From Fusibacter sp. 3D3 (GTDB lineage Bacteria; Bacillota; Clostridia; Peptostreptococcales; Acidaminobacteraceae): a stretch of 64,000 nucleotides of DNA. The position numbers and the translations under genes are program-made. The DNA lies in contig NZ_BDHH01000003.1 in NCBI RefSeq assembly GCF_001748365.1, forward strand, positions 337,655 through 401,654. The letters run 5' to 3'. Below the pieces are notes generated by a model. That model was not told the origin of the DNA. It was given only the letters and a program-made list of their open reading frames with translations, and ran no database searches. Positions within the stretch are counted from its first letter, which is position 1; the number at the start of each line of letters is the position of its first letter. Shown here one piece after another: positions 8,402 through 16,865 of the stretch.

Positions 8402-9228
8402 ATTTATTAGCGCGCATAAGGAAATCAAAACAAGCGAAGGGCTTGTTGCTTTTTATATTAATGGTGGCACTTGTGGGCATTTTTGCACCGTTTATTGCAC
8501 CAAATGATCCATATGAAACGAATTTGATTATGAAATTTAAACCTTTTAGTGCTGCGTTTCCACTGGGGACAGACCACTTGGGGCGATGTATCCTTTCGAG
8601 ATTGATCTATGGCATAAGACCCACACTTTTCTTGTCGCTTTTAACGATGCTGGGGACTATTTTTTTAGGTGCTTTTATGGGCATCATGGCAGGTTACTTT
8701 AAGGGATGGGTAGATGAAGTCATCATGAGAATTGTAGATGTGATGCTTTCTTTTCCAAGTCAAATCATGATCTTTGCAGTGATTGCGCTCTTTGGTGTCA
8801 ATATGATCAATGTCATTTTAGCCAATGTTTTTATCAAATGGGCTTGGTATGCTCGAATGATTCGTACAAAAGTGCTCCAATATCGCGAAAAGGATTATAT
8901 TCTTTATTCAAAGTGTGTGGGTTCATCAGGGGGCTATATTTTAAGAAAACACCTAATTCCCAATATTTCTGCTGAACTGGTGGTCTTAGCAACTTTGGAT
9001 ATTGGTTGGGCAATTATCAATATTTCCACTTTGTCGTTTTTAGGCTTGGGGGTTCAAGCACCGATGCCCGAGTGGGGCGCCATGCTCAGTGAAGCTAAAA
9101 ATGTCATGATGACAAATCCAGTTCAAATGTTCGCACCAGGCATCGCTATTATTTTAATGGTATCTGCTTTTAATATGCTCGGGGACGTTATGAGAGATGT
9201 ATTAGATCCGAAAGAGGTGTTTGAATGA
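8398..9228 (+). CDS. ABC transporter permease, NikC/OppC-type (system 1)
   Basis: This 276-residue second permease has the family marks of NikC/DppC/OppC: an APNDPYETNL stretch after the first membrane helix, LGTDHLGRCILSRLIYG, and the STLSFLGLGVQAPMPEWGAML segment near the C-terminus. It pairs with the NikB-like protein to form the channel. Stop and start codons overlap on both sides (ATGA at 8398 and at 9225), so the permeases and first ATPase are translationally coupled. Confidence 0.88.
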   Translation: MNLLARIRKSKQAKGLLLFILMVALVGIFAPFIAPNDPYETNLIMKFKPFSAAFPLGTDHLGRCILSRLIYGIRPTLFLSLLTMLGTIFLGAFMGIMAGYFKGWVDEVIMRIVDVMLSFPSQIMIFAVIALFGVNMINVILANVFIKWAWYARMIRTKVLQYREKDYILYSKCVGSSGGYILRKHLIPNISAELVVLATLDIGWAIINISTLSFLGLGVQAPMPEWGAMLSEAKNVMMTNPVQMFAPGIAIILMVSAFNMLGDVMRDVLDPKEVFE

Positions 9229-10052
9229 ATGAGCCCTTGTTGGAAGTAAAGGCACTTCAGATCAATTTAAAACAGAAAAATAAACATCAGCAAATAATAA
9301 AGGGTGTCAAATTTGAGCTCTTCAAAGGTGAGTGTCTCGGTATTCTCGGGGAGTCTGGCAGCGGCAAGAGCTTGACGATGAAATCCATTGTGGGAATTTT
9401 GGATGCTTCTTTTTCAGTTGAGGGAGAAATACTTTTCAAGGGAGATGATCTCATGAAAATGTCTCAAAATGAGCTTAGAAAAATAAGAGGGTGTAAGATT
9501 GCGATGATCATGCAGCAACCCATGGCGTGTTTTGATCCCCTAATTAAGATCGGTGCACAAATCAGAGAGACACTCCATGCGCATTTGACTTTAAAAAAAG
9601 AGGCTATGCATGCGAAATGTCTATCGATATTAGAGTATATGTGCATCCAAAATCCAGAGGAAGTTCTGCAAAAATATCCACATCAATTGAGTGGGGGGAT
9701 GCTTCAGCGGATTATGATTGGACTTGCACTGGCACTTGAGCCAGATATAATCATTGCGGACGAACCCACGACGGCGATTGACGCTATAACACAGTATGAG
9801 ATTATAAAGGAGTTTCAAAAAATCAAACAGCGTGGCGGCACTTCGCTCCTCTTTGTCTCTCATGATTTAGGGGTTATAGAAAATGTCGCTGATAGAGTAT
9901 TGGTGATGAATCAAGGCTGTGTTGTGGATCAAGGCAGCTTACAGGAAATTGTGGAACATGCTGATGATGCATACACAAGGCAGCTGATTAAAACACGAAG
10001 TTGTGTAAGGCAAAAGTATTTAGAAGCGTTGAAAGAGAGGTCTCCAGAATGA
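9225..10052 (+). CDS. ABC transporter ATP-binding protein, NikD/OppD-type (system 1)
   Basis: This 275-residue ATPase has Walker A GESGSGKS (residues 42-49), the MQQPMACFDPL Q-loop region, ABC signature LSGGMLQR, Walker B IIIADEPTTAID and the H-loop VSHD. It energises import through the two permeases. Its start overlaps the preceding stop by ATGA, and its own stop overlaps the second ATPase the same way. It lacks most of the C-terminal oligopeptide extension common in OppD, which suits the Nik/Cnt subgroup but is not decisive. Confidence 0.88.
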   Translation: MNEPLLEVKALQINLKQKNKHQQIIKGVKFELFKGECLGILGESGSGKSLTMKSIVGILDASFSVEGEILFKGDDLMKMSQNELRKIRGCKIAMIMQQPMACFDPLIKIGAQIRETLHAHLTLKKEAMHAKCLSILEYMCIQNPEEVLQKYPHQLSGGMLQRIMIGLALALEPDIIIADEPTTAIDAITQYEIIKEFQKIKQRGGTSLLFVSHDLGVIENVADRVLVMNQGCVVDQGSLQEIVEHADDAYTRQLIKTRSCVRQKYLEALKERSPE

Positions 10053-10819
10053 TTGAAGTCAGAGATGTTTATGTGAGTTTTAAAAAAGAAAACCAATCGA
10101 GTCTTCTGGGGTCTGATCGCAATACCGTCCTGAAGTCCATTTCATTTTCAGTGCCAAGGGGGATTAACCTAGGGATTTTAGGAGAAAGTGGCAGTGGCAA
10201 AAGTACACTTGGGAAAGTAATTTGTGGTTTATTGAAGCCGGATTCAGGGCAAGTTACAATTGATGGAAATCTCCTTTATCAAAAGGGGATTCGGAGTAAA
10301 CGCAAAAAAACCCCCATGGTGAGTGTGGTATTTCAAGATTATAAGTCGTCGACAAATCCTAGAATGACTGTTGGAGATATTATACTTGAGTCTTTGATTC
10401 GCGTTGAGCATTTTAAAGACAGATCAGAATACGATAAGGCTATTGACTCTGCACTTGAACGGGTTAATCTGTCTAAAGATTATAAAGATCGCTTTCCACA
10501 CGAACTCAGTGGAGGACAACTTCAGAGAGTTTGTATTGCTAGGGCATTGGCAACACAAGCGAAAGTCATTGTTTTTGATGAAGCGGTCAGTGCGCTTGAC
10601 GCTCATACTCAAGTTCAAATCATGGATTTGTTAAAGCATATTCAAGAAGCGTTAAACTTAACTTACATCTTTATAACGCATGATTTGACCAGTGTGACCT
10701 ATTTTTGTGATTATGTGAAATTTTTGTATCAAGGTGAGTTTACAGAGAGCATTGAGGTGTCAAGACTTTCTGAAGTGAGGGATGTCTATGCGCATAAGCT
10801 CCTTAATGCAGTTTTATAA
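10049..10819 (+). CDS. ABC transporter ATP-binding protein, NikE/OppF-type (system 1)
   Basis: This 256-residue second ATPase has Walker A GESGSGKS (45-52), FQDYKSSTNPRMT, signature LSGGQLQRVCIARAL, Walker B VIVFDEAVSALD (the DEA variant is usual in OppF/NikE) and H-loop ITHD. ATG 10049 is chosen over an upstream start at 10001, because AGAGAGG precedes it and it gives the ATGA overlap with the first ATPase. The two ATPases would act as a heterodimer. Confidence 0.88.
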   Translation: MIEVRDVYVSFKKENQSSLLGSDRNTVLKSISFSVPRGINLGILGESGSGKSTLGKVICGLLKPDSGQVTIDGNLLYQKGIRSKRKKTPMVSVVFQDYKSSTNPRMTVGDIILESLIRVEHFKDRSEYDKAIDSALERVNLSKDYKDRFPHELSGGQLQRVCIARALATQAKVIVFDEAVSALDAHTQVQIMDLLKHIQEALNLTYIFITHDLTSVTYFCDYVKFLYQGEFTESIEVSRLSEVRDVYAHKLLNAVL

Positions 10820-10843
10820 AAACGATATGATGGAGGAGAACCC

Positions 10844-11767
10844 ATGAATACAGAAAAAATAATAAAAACATATCCCTTGAATGTTATAAATTCACAATTG
10901 AGCTTGGATGTTTTTGAGTTTGGTGATGGAGATGGTGAGACTTGTCTAATAACGGCTGGCGTACATGGTGCAGAAGACACTTCTATTTTAGCCGCTTTTG
11001 AGGTGATGACTCATCTGGAATCTATTCAGGTGAAGGGTACTGTCATTGTGGTGCCTATTTGTAATCCAAATGGATTTTATAATTTTTCAAAGCAAGTGGT
11101 TCCAGAAGATGGTCTGAATCTCAATCGTGTGTTCCCAGGAAATCCCGAAGGGACTTTATCTCAAAAAATAGCGTATACGTTAGAACGAAAACTTGTGAAG
11201 AAATGTGATTATCACGTGGATTTACACGGTGGTGATGTCCATGAAAAGGTGATGCCATTTGTGTATTATGTAGGTGAAGCTAGTGATGAAGTCGTTAGAA
11301 AAGCGCAAAAAATGGCTCAGAGTCTAAATGTTTCTGTCATGGTGAAGTCCTCTTCGAAGACGGGGTTTTATAGTTACTCAGGAATTCTTGGTAAACCGTC
11401 TATTTTAATAGAAAGAGGTGGTGCTTTTGAGAAATCTGAAGAAGTTGTGGATTTGTATAAAAAAGATGTGCTCTCCGTCTTAGCTGAACTAGATTTAATA
11501 GCTTCTGAATTCAAAGGACATCGGGAAGAAAAGATTTCAGATGTGACGTGTTCGAAGTATCCTGTTGCTTTATATTCTGGATTTTGGAAACCCCAAAAAA
11601 AGCCAGGGGATTTAATTAGGAAAGGCGAAATTTTAGGAAAGATCCATGATATAAAGGATAATGTATTACAAGAGATCATCGCAGAGGAAGATGGAATTGT
11701 TTTATATCAAGTGGAGACACTTGGTGTAGGCAAGGGTACTGAGGTAGTTGCTTATGGGTTTTTGTAA
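10844..11767 (+). CDS. Succinylglutamate desuccinylase/aspartoacylase-family zinc hydrolase
   Basis: This 307-residue protein is of the AstE/AspA branch of M14-like zinc hydrolases. Zinc ligands are visible in GVHGAED (His41, Glu44) and DLHGG (His128), with NPNG, LNLNRVFPG and a later catalytic-type glutamate in LIERGG. The family cleaves N-acyl amino acids. It lies 24 bp after the importer ATPase with TGGAGGAG before its ATG, so it is probably the last gene of the operon. A role in releasing metal or amine from an imported ligand is an attractive inference; an unrelated acyl-amino-acid substrate is equally possible. Confidence 0.8.
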   Translation: MNTEKIIKTYPLNVINSQLSLDVFEFGDGDGETCLITAGVHGAEDTSILAAFEVMTHLESIQVKGTVIVVPICNPNGFYNFSKQVVPEDGLNLNRVFPGNPEGTLSQKIAYTLERKLVKKCDYHVDLHGGDVHEKVMPFVYYVGEASDEVVRKAQKMAQSLNVSVMVKSSSKTGFYSYSGILGKPSILIERGGAFEKSEEVVDLYKKDVLSVLAELDLIASEFKGHREEKISDVTCSKYPVALYSGFWKPQKKPGDLIRKGEILGKIHDIKDNVLQEIIAEEDGIVLYQVETLGVGKGTEVVAYGFL

Positions 11768-11823
11768 AGCGCGTTAGGTCACATGGTTTTCTTTTTAAGA
11801 AGGTGTTTGGGGTGACTTTATCT

Positions 11824-11955
11824 ATGGCTAGGGTGTCAAATCCAAAAGTTGAGTAACCCTCTATCCTATGATGTCGTTTACGGGAAGTACGCGATAGTGC
11901 ATAGTGCATAGGGTAGAGGGTTAATGCGAAACTCACTTTTGACACCTTAACCAAA
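11824..11955. repeat. Palindromic element A, copy 2
   Basis: The outer arms are GGCTAGGGTGTCAAA and TTTGACACCTTAACC. The inner stem is ACCCTCTATCCTATG against CATAGGGTAGAGGGTT, with the same asymmetric centre as copies 1 and 3 (TGTCGTTTACGGGAAGTA). It fills most of the gap between the hydrolase gene and the chemoreceptor. Confidence 0.85.
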
Positions 11956-12061
11956 AATGAAACAAAAAAAATTACATAGAGCCAGAAGGGGTATATAATA
12001 AAAGCGTGTGTATCAAAACTCAGATTAGGGGTGTAAAAAAGTTAAGAAAGAGTGGGCTCAT

Positions 12062-12922
12062 ATGGCAAAAGAAATGAAGATTAAAGGCGATTTTGAGAGT
12101 AATGAACAGATTTTGGCAGCATTTAAACTTGTCCTACCCTATCTCAACAGGATCGTTCGTGAAGATATGGCAGTGGGGTTAACGGATTTAAATGAATACT
12201 TGGGGTATTATCGTGCCAAAAAATTTGAACTGGATTTACCTGAGGGCAAACCGATTAGAGGGATTACGACGATTGAAGAATGTACACGTTATAATAGGGA
12301 TACGTATGCAGATATTCCACCCGAAGTTTATGGCATCCCCATTAAAACGATTTTTACGCCAATTTATGGTCTTAAGGGTGAAGTCATTGGCACTTTAAGT
12401 TCTGGAATTGATTTGCAAGACAATAAAAAGCTCGTTGAAAATATTAGAGAGCTTACCGCGTTGATTGCAAGATCGTCAAGTGATGTGGAACAAGTTTCTA
12501 AGAGCGCTGAAAGCCTTGCAGAATCCGGGCAACTATCGATTCAAAAAGCACAGGAGTTATCAGATAAAAATAAGCATACTTCTGAAATCCTTGAATTTAT
12601 CAAGAGCATTGCCAACCAAACTAATCTTTTGGGATTAAATGCGGCCATTGAAGCGGCACGTGCTGGCGAACAGGGAAGAGGTTTTGCGGTGGTAGCGGAG
12701 GAAGTGAGAAAGTTAGCGGATCAGTCTCAGAAAGCGGCCCAGAATATTCAACAGATGATTTCAGAGATGAACAGTGCAGTTAATGAGATTACGCGTGCAA
12801 TTGAAAGTACTGGTGCCGTAAGCGAGGAACAAGCGGCATTGACTCAAGATATTTTATCGAATTTAGAGCATATTCAACAAACTGCTAAAGAGTTGAATAC
12901 ATTTTCAGATCGATATAAGTAA
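12062..12922 (+). CDS. Soluble methyl-accepting chemotaxis-type signalling protein
   Basis: This 286-residue protein has no membrane segment. Residues 1-125 form a small sensor region, with a [23 protein letters not shown] stretch and then [14 protein letters not shown], which resembles a PAS-like domain seen in soluble receptors. Residues 175-225 are the conserved chemoreceptor tip ([20 protein letters not shown], then [18 protein letters not shown]) that binds CheA and CheW. Only a short coiled coil surrounds the tip. Its ligand is unknown. The ribosome-binding site is modest (GAGTGGG). A terminator follows at 12951. Confidence 0.85.
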   Translation: MAKEMKIKGDFESNEQILAAFKLVLPYLNRIVREDMAVGLTDLNEYLGYYRAKKFELDLPEGKPIRGITTIEECTRYNRDTYADIPPEVYGIPIKTIFTPIYGLKGEVIGTLSSGIDLQDNKKLVENIRELTALIARSSSDVEQVSKSAESLAESGQLSIQKAQELSDKNKHTSEILEFIKSIANQTNLLGLNAAIEAARAGEQGRGFAVVAEEVRKLADQSQKAAQNIQQMISEMNSAVNEITRAIESTGAVSEEQAALTQDILSNLEHIQQTAKELNTFSDRYK

Positions 12923-12950
12923 TAACCAAAAAAGATAAGATGTAAGAGAG

Positions 12951-12975
12951 GAAGCTCAGAGGGGCTTCTTTTTCT
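12951..12975 (+). terminator. Rho-independent terminator after chemoreceptor gene
   Basis: GAAGC and GCTTC form a stem around an 8-base loop, followed by TTTTTCTTT. Confidence 0.75.
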
Positions 12976-13273
12976 TTGATTTTATGTATAATAAGATTTC
13001 AATATAAAGCAATAAATTTAAAGAAAGGGCATTTTTTTAAAGCGTCATGAGATAAATGGAATAAGCGCATATGCGTTAGCATTTGAAACGTTTTAATAGA
13101 GTTAAGCATTGGGGTCTCCTAGAGGGTGTGAAATACATGATAATCGTTCTCATTTAAATCATTATATCCACTATACATTGCTTTTGTAAAGAGCAAATTC
13201 ATAAAAGTCTACGAGTTGTTGAAATATTGGACCTAGTAGGATAAGATGGTAATTGGAGAAAGGGCGTGTTCAA
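12976..13273. other. Intergenic region with a Fur-like site
   Basis: No gene is visible. TGATAATCGTTCTCA at 13138-13152 matches the 7-1-7 Fur pattern at 12 of 14 positions. It lies about 120 bp before the next start codon. Confidence 0.4.
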
Positions 13274-13726
13274 ATGAAAAGCACAAAGGCACAATTAAAA
13301 TCCAGAGGTTACATAGAAGATCAAGCATTAGACGCTTATAGATCATTTTCAAAAGAAGCACTTCTTCAGCTATTGAATTCAAAAGAGGCAACGGATAGAA
13401 CCATAGGCGCAAAATTATTAGAACAGTTTGTGGATAAAAGCGTTTTGGACGCCATGTTATCCACATTACTCACAGAGAAAAAACTTTACACCAAGATTGC
13501 GCTATCTGAATCCATTGCCTCACAGGGCGTAATTGCTTGTGAGGCTTTAATTAAACACCTAGGACAGATCGGGCAAAATCAATATCATACGCTTCCTGAC
13601 GTACCCTTTAAAAAGAAGCGTTATCCTTTGCCGAGAGATATTATTTCGAGAACACTTTGTAAAATAGGTGTGCCAGCGTATCAATCTACCTCATTTGAAG
13701 CTTGTGCGTTGTATCGCACATATTGA
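13274..13726 (+). pseudogene. HEAT-repeat-like protein, probably 3'-truncated
   Basis: A frame of about 150 residues with helical HEAT-like repeats (DRTIGAKLLEQFVDKSVLDAML, KIALSESIASQGVIACEALIKHL). ATG 13274 has GGAGAAAGGG upstream. Up to ...SRTLCKIGVPAYQ it looks like a genuine protein; the last 13 residues then run antisense into the 3' end of the ABC ATPase gene (the stop codons overlap by 41 bp). This suggests that the rest of the gene was lost when the exporter genes arrived. Function is unknown. It could still be expressed as a short protein. Confidence 0.5.
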
Positions 13727-14348
13727 CAACAACATCGTCGTGAGTTGCAACGACTAGCGTCGTTCCTTGATTTTGCATTCTGCGAAATAGAGCCAATACC
13801 AATGCCTCATTTTCATCATCGAGCGAACCGGTCGGTTCGTCTGCAAATAAAAGTTTTGATTTTTTTATAATTGCTCTACAGATTGCCACTCTTTGCTTTT
13901 CGCCTCCTGAAAGCATATGAATTTCTTTTTTTAGGAGCGCGAATATCCCCAATTCAGAAGACAATGAATGAATGCGTTTTTCAATATGTTTTTTATCCAA
14001 TTTCATATATTGCAATGGCAGAGCGATATTATTAAAGACATTTCGATCATCGAGCAAATACAAATTTTGGGGGATGTACCCCACGCAAGAACTTCTGTAT
14101 CTGGCTCTTTCTTTATTTGTGACCGTATGCAGATCTTGCCCTTTGAAAATCATTTTTCCAGAATCCGCCATAAGCGTTGCTGATAATATATTGAGCAACG
14201 TTGATTTTCCACTGCCACTTTTTCCTCTTATTCCAACAATTTCGCCCTCGCGTATCTGTAGCGCTACGTTTTCTAAAACCGTTTGCGTGTGACCAGCGCT
14301 CTTAAAGCTTTTGCTAATATTTTCTAATTTGAGTATAGGTTCTATCAT
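13686..14348 (-). CDS. ABC transporter ATP-binding protein (MacB/LolD-type)
   Basis: This protein of about 220 residues is the ATPase of a three-gene efflux-type ABC system. It has Walker A GKSGSGKS (residues 42-49), a YIPQNLYLLDDRNVFNNIALPL Q-loop region, signature LSGGEKQRVAICRAI, Walker B LLFADEPTGSLD and H-loop ATHDD; the GSLD variant is typical of MacB/LolD ATPases. The start at 14348 is chosen because GGAGG lies 7 bp upstream and it forms ATGA with the permease stop. Confidence 0.88.
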   Translation of the reverse strand: MIEPILKLENISKSFKSAGHTQTVLENVALQIREGEIVGIRGKSGSGKSTLLNILSATLMADSGKMIFKGQDLHTVTNKERARYRSSCVGYIPQNLYLLDDRNVFNNIALPLQYMKLDKKHIEKRIHSLSSELGIFALLKKEIHMLSGGEKQRVAICRAIIKKSKLLFADEPTGSLDDENEALVLALFRRMQNQGTTLVVATHDDVVVNMCDTTHKLQMR

Positions 14349-15607
14349 GAGCAATCCTCCGTGTTGTTTAGTAGAGACATCAGTTCAGAATGTATCAGTT
14401 TATAAATTGGAAATACAGAGACACTAAATGTCAGCACTATAGTGATGATCAATAAAAACGCAAATGTTTGAGTATTCGCAATTTTCAGAATATACATCAA
14501 TACAACATGGCTGATCGTAAATGAAATGAGCATTATAAGTATAACTTCACAACTAAATTGTTTCACAAGATCAGAGAGCGATGCCCCGTTTAAATAATGT
14601 ACAGCCAATGCTGTAAGTCTCTTCTTTTGCATGAAATATAACTGAAAGCATATTGTGATTACATTTAGACAGAAAGAAAAAATAAAGAGCCATCTTACAA
14701 GGGTATAATTTAAATTGATGACATTAACCAAACCTCTGTAGGGTTGAATATTGGGGTTTGACCCAATAAATTGGTAGTTGTAAAACCCTGTTTGTTGAGC
14801 AATAACTTCAATCTCTGCCATCATATTTTGGGCAAATTCATCTCCGATTTCAACTGAAATATAACCATTGATCATGGCGAAATAAGCGATTTTTTGAAAT
14901 TCTTCTTCAAAATCTGCTTTTGGATCGACGTAATTGACATATGGCAAAATGATGTACTCGTCTAAATAAAATTCTGGATCAGTGTTAAAATAGATCAAAC
15001 TGTTTTCTTTTAAAATGCCTATCACTTCAAGGATGACATGCTTTTGATAATACGATGCCACGATATGATCTCCAACAGCAAAAGACTCTGCGTATTTACT
15101 GCCAATAAGAACAGGCATTATTTCGCCCTTGTCTTCAAAGTCTTCTAGAGAAAAGGGTTTGCCCTTTGCAACAACGAGATTAAAATAGTCATATGCTTGC
15201 TTATTAAATTGAAAGGCATTAATTATTTTGGCTGTTCCACCATCCATTGCCTGAATTTCAGGGAATTTTGACAGTGGATCCTCAACGGTAATTCTTTGAT
15301 TAAACATTGAAAGATACTGAAAATGATGTGCTGTGTTCAGCTTGTTGTAAAATTTTTTTAAAGTATTCAACGCATTTTCCTGTCCCAGAAACTCAGAAAA
15401 TTCATCTGGATCAAAATAGCCATCCAGTAGTTGATAGATAGCTTTGTTGCCATATATTTTTTCAAGGTTATCTCTACCATTGTTCAACTCGCTTGAAAAT
15501 GCTATGAATGTCCCTAAGAATATAAAAAAAAGGGTTGCCTGACATATGAGTGAAGCCATTATTATTTTGTTGGCGCGATAATGATAATAAATTTCACGGC
15601 GTATCAT
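14345..15607 (-). CDS. ABC transporter permease, FtsX/MacB-like
   Basis: This protein of about 420 residues begins MIRREIYYHYRANKIIMASLICQATLFFIFLGTF. It has one N-terminal membrane helix, a large extracellular region (about residues 40-300) and three C-terminal helices, the FtsX/MacB layout. The extracellular part includes a family-like MDGGTAKIINAFQFNKQAYDYFNLVVAKGK stretch. A longer frame starting at 15649 is possible, but 15607 follows GGTTGGTGG and overlaps the upstream gene by 14 bp. It probably forms a heterodimeric permease with the next protein. Confidence 0.75.
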   Translation of the reverse strand: MIRREIYYHYRANKIIMASLICQATLFFIFLGTFIAFSSELNNGRDNLEKIYGNKAIYQLLDGYFDPDEFSEFLGQENALNTLKKFYNKLNTAHHFQYLSMFNQRITVEDPLSKFPEIQAMDGGTAKIINAFQFNKQAYDYFNLVVAKGKPFSLEDFEDKGEIMPVLIGSKYAESFAVGDHIVASYYQKHVILEVIGILKENSLIYFNTDPEFYLDEYIILPYVNYVDPKADFEEEFQKIAYFAMINGYISVEIGDEFAQNMMAEIEVIAQQTGFYNYQFIGSNPNIQPYRGLVNVINLNYTLVRWLFIFSFCLNVITICFQLYFMQKKRLTALAVHYLNGASLSDLVKQFSCEVILIMLISFTISHVVLMYILKIANTQTFAFLLIITIVLTFSVSVFPIYKLIHSELMSLLNNTEDCS

Positions 15608-16598
15608 TTTTAAGCCACCAACCTTCCTTGTGCGCCTTGTTTGCGTCATGGATTCTATCTATAAAAAAGAAAATTAAAATCAAAGCACATGAAAAAAGCG
15701 TTACATTAGCACTGATCTTTAACAACGCTCCTAACGGGTTCGTTTCAAATAACCTCATTGAATCTCCTATAAAAACAGATACAGTAACCGAAATGAAATT
15801 AGCTAAAAATACCTCTGCTGCTTCGTATGTAATTACTCGAAACAGTGGGATGCCGAGTAACATATACACTTGGCGCGTATTTTTGTATTGCTCATGCAAG
15901 TACTTGCCAAAGAGGATCAAAGTAAGTATTGCCAGAAAAATAGTCTCTGTATAAAGTAACTTATAAAAATAAGAACTTTTTGTAAGTCTAGCGGTTCCTT
16001 TTATAGTGCCTCGATGAACAGATACTTCAGGATTTTCTACAGCAAGATCCTTTGAAATAAGGTCTGCATATTTTGCGTCTTCAGTATCTACTACTATTGT
16101 TTTCTCAAGAAGGTTAAGCGCGTCAAAGTTAAATCCAAATAGAATAACGACATCATCCGAGGATGTTATATAATCTGTGCCAACAACGCCGGTCACTTCA
16201 AATTTTTGATCTAGGCATTCTATCCAGTGAGCACCATTTTTTTCTATGACCTTCGTATTGTATATATTTTTACCTACTATTGCTTTGAGACCCTCTCCGT
16301 TTGCACTCGGATAGTATCCAGATCGCATAGGGGGTATCCAGTCTGAAGTGTCTTTTATTAAAGCGCGACAATATGGATTAATTTCAACATATACTCTGTG
16401 GGCCTCTTTGTATGATTTCTTATCCCAATTAATAGCCTGTGCATTATTCAGAATCAATATATTATCAAAATAAAGCTGATTTGATAACCTGTCATAGGTG
16501 GTTTGTTTTGCCTCATAAGACAGAAAAGCGATAAGGAGCATATAAATTATCGTGTTGATTATGATCATATAAAGTATAGACCGTTTAAACCGTCTCAT
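15594..16598 (-). CDS. ABC transporter permease-like membrane protein, second subunit
   Basis: This 334-residue protein has one N-terminal membrane helix (SILYMIIINTIIYMLLIAFL), an extracellular domain (about residues 35-205) and three C-terminal helices, as in FtsX-type permeases. It is the first gene of the minus-strand operon, with GGTGAGGAG before its ATG and a strong promoter about 140 bp upstream. Systems with one ATPase and two divergent FtsX-like permeases often export or resist peptides; the substrate here is not evident. Weak sequence recognition makes the subfamily uncertain. Confidence 0.65.
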   Translation of the reverse strand: MRRFKRSILYMIIINTIIYMLLIAFLSYEAKQTTYDRLSNQLYFDNILILNNAQAINWDKKSYKEAHRVYVEINPYCRALIKDTSDWIPPMRSGYYPSANGEGLKAIVGKNIYNTKVIEKNGAHWIECLDQKFEVTGVVGTDYITSSDDVVILFGFNFDALNLLEKTIVVDTEDAKYADLISKDLAVENPEVSVHRGTIKGTARLTKSSYFYKLLYTETIFLAILTLILFGKYLHEQYKNTRQVYMLLGIPLFRVITYEAAEVFLANFISVTVSVFIGDSMRLFETNPLGALLKISANVTLFSCALILIFFFIDRIHDANKAHKEGWWLKNDTP

Positions 16599-16634
16599 CT
16601 TTGATTCTCCTCACCTTTTGATAGACCCATTAAA

Positions 16635-16674
16635 ATACAGTGTAGTTATTTTTCATTCATAAGCTACACTGTAT
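16635..16674 (-). promoter_or_regulatory. Leader hairpin of the ABC exporter operon
   Basis: ATACAGTGTAG and CTACACTGTAT form a perfect 11-bp stem around an 18-base loop in the 5' leader. On the minus strand it is followed by TTTAATGGG. It may act as an attenuator or mRNA-stability element. Confidence 0.55.
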
Positions 16675-16740
16675 CATCAATTTTTTATTTATTCTATTTC
16701 TAATCTTTATATATAGAAAATCATTCCTAAACTTTACTAA

Positions 16741-16769
16741 AATATACTATATATCCTTCCACGTGTCAA
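16741..16769 (-). promoter_or_regulatory. Promoter of the ABC exporter operon
   Basis: On the minus strand, TTGACA, a 17-bp spacer and TATATT match the housekeeping sigma consensus well. The promoter reads into the leader hairpin and the permease gene. Confidence 0.7.
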
Positions 16770-16865
16770 TTAACTAATTATAAGTATATATAGTATAAAA
16801 TTGTTTTCATGTCAATAATCTAGATGGCATATAACTTTGAAAAGCTTTGAAATTTGTTAGAAGCA

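Noticed and set aside
9630..9863. Antisense open frame inside the ATPase gene
   Set aside because: It lies wholly within a well-supported ABC ATPase gene, with no start signal.
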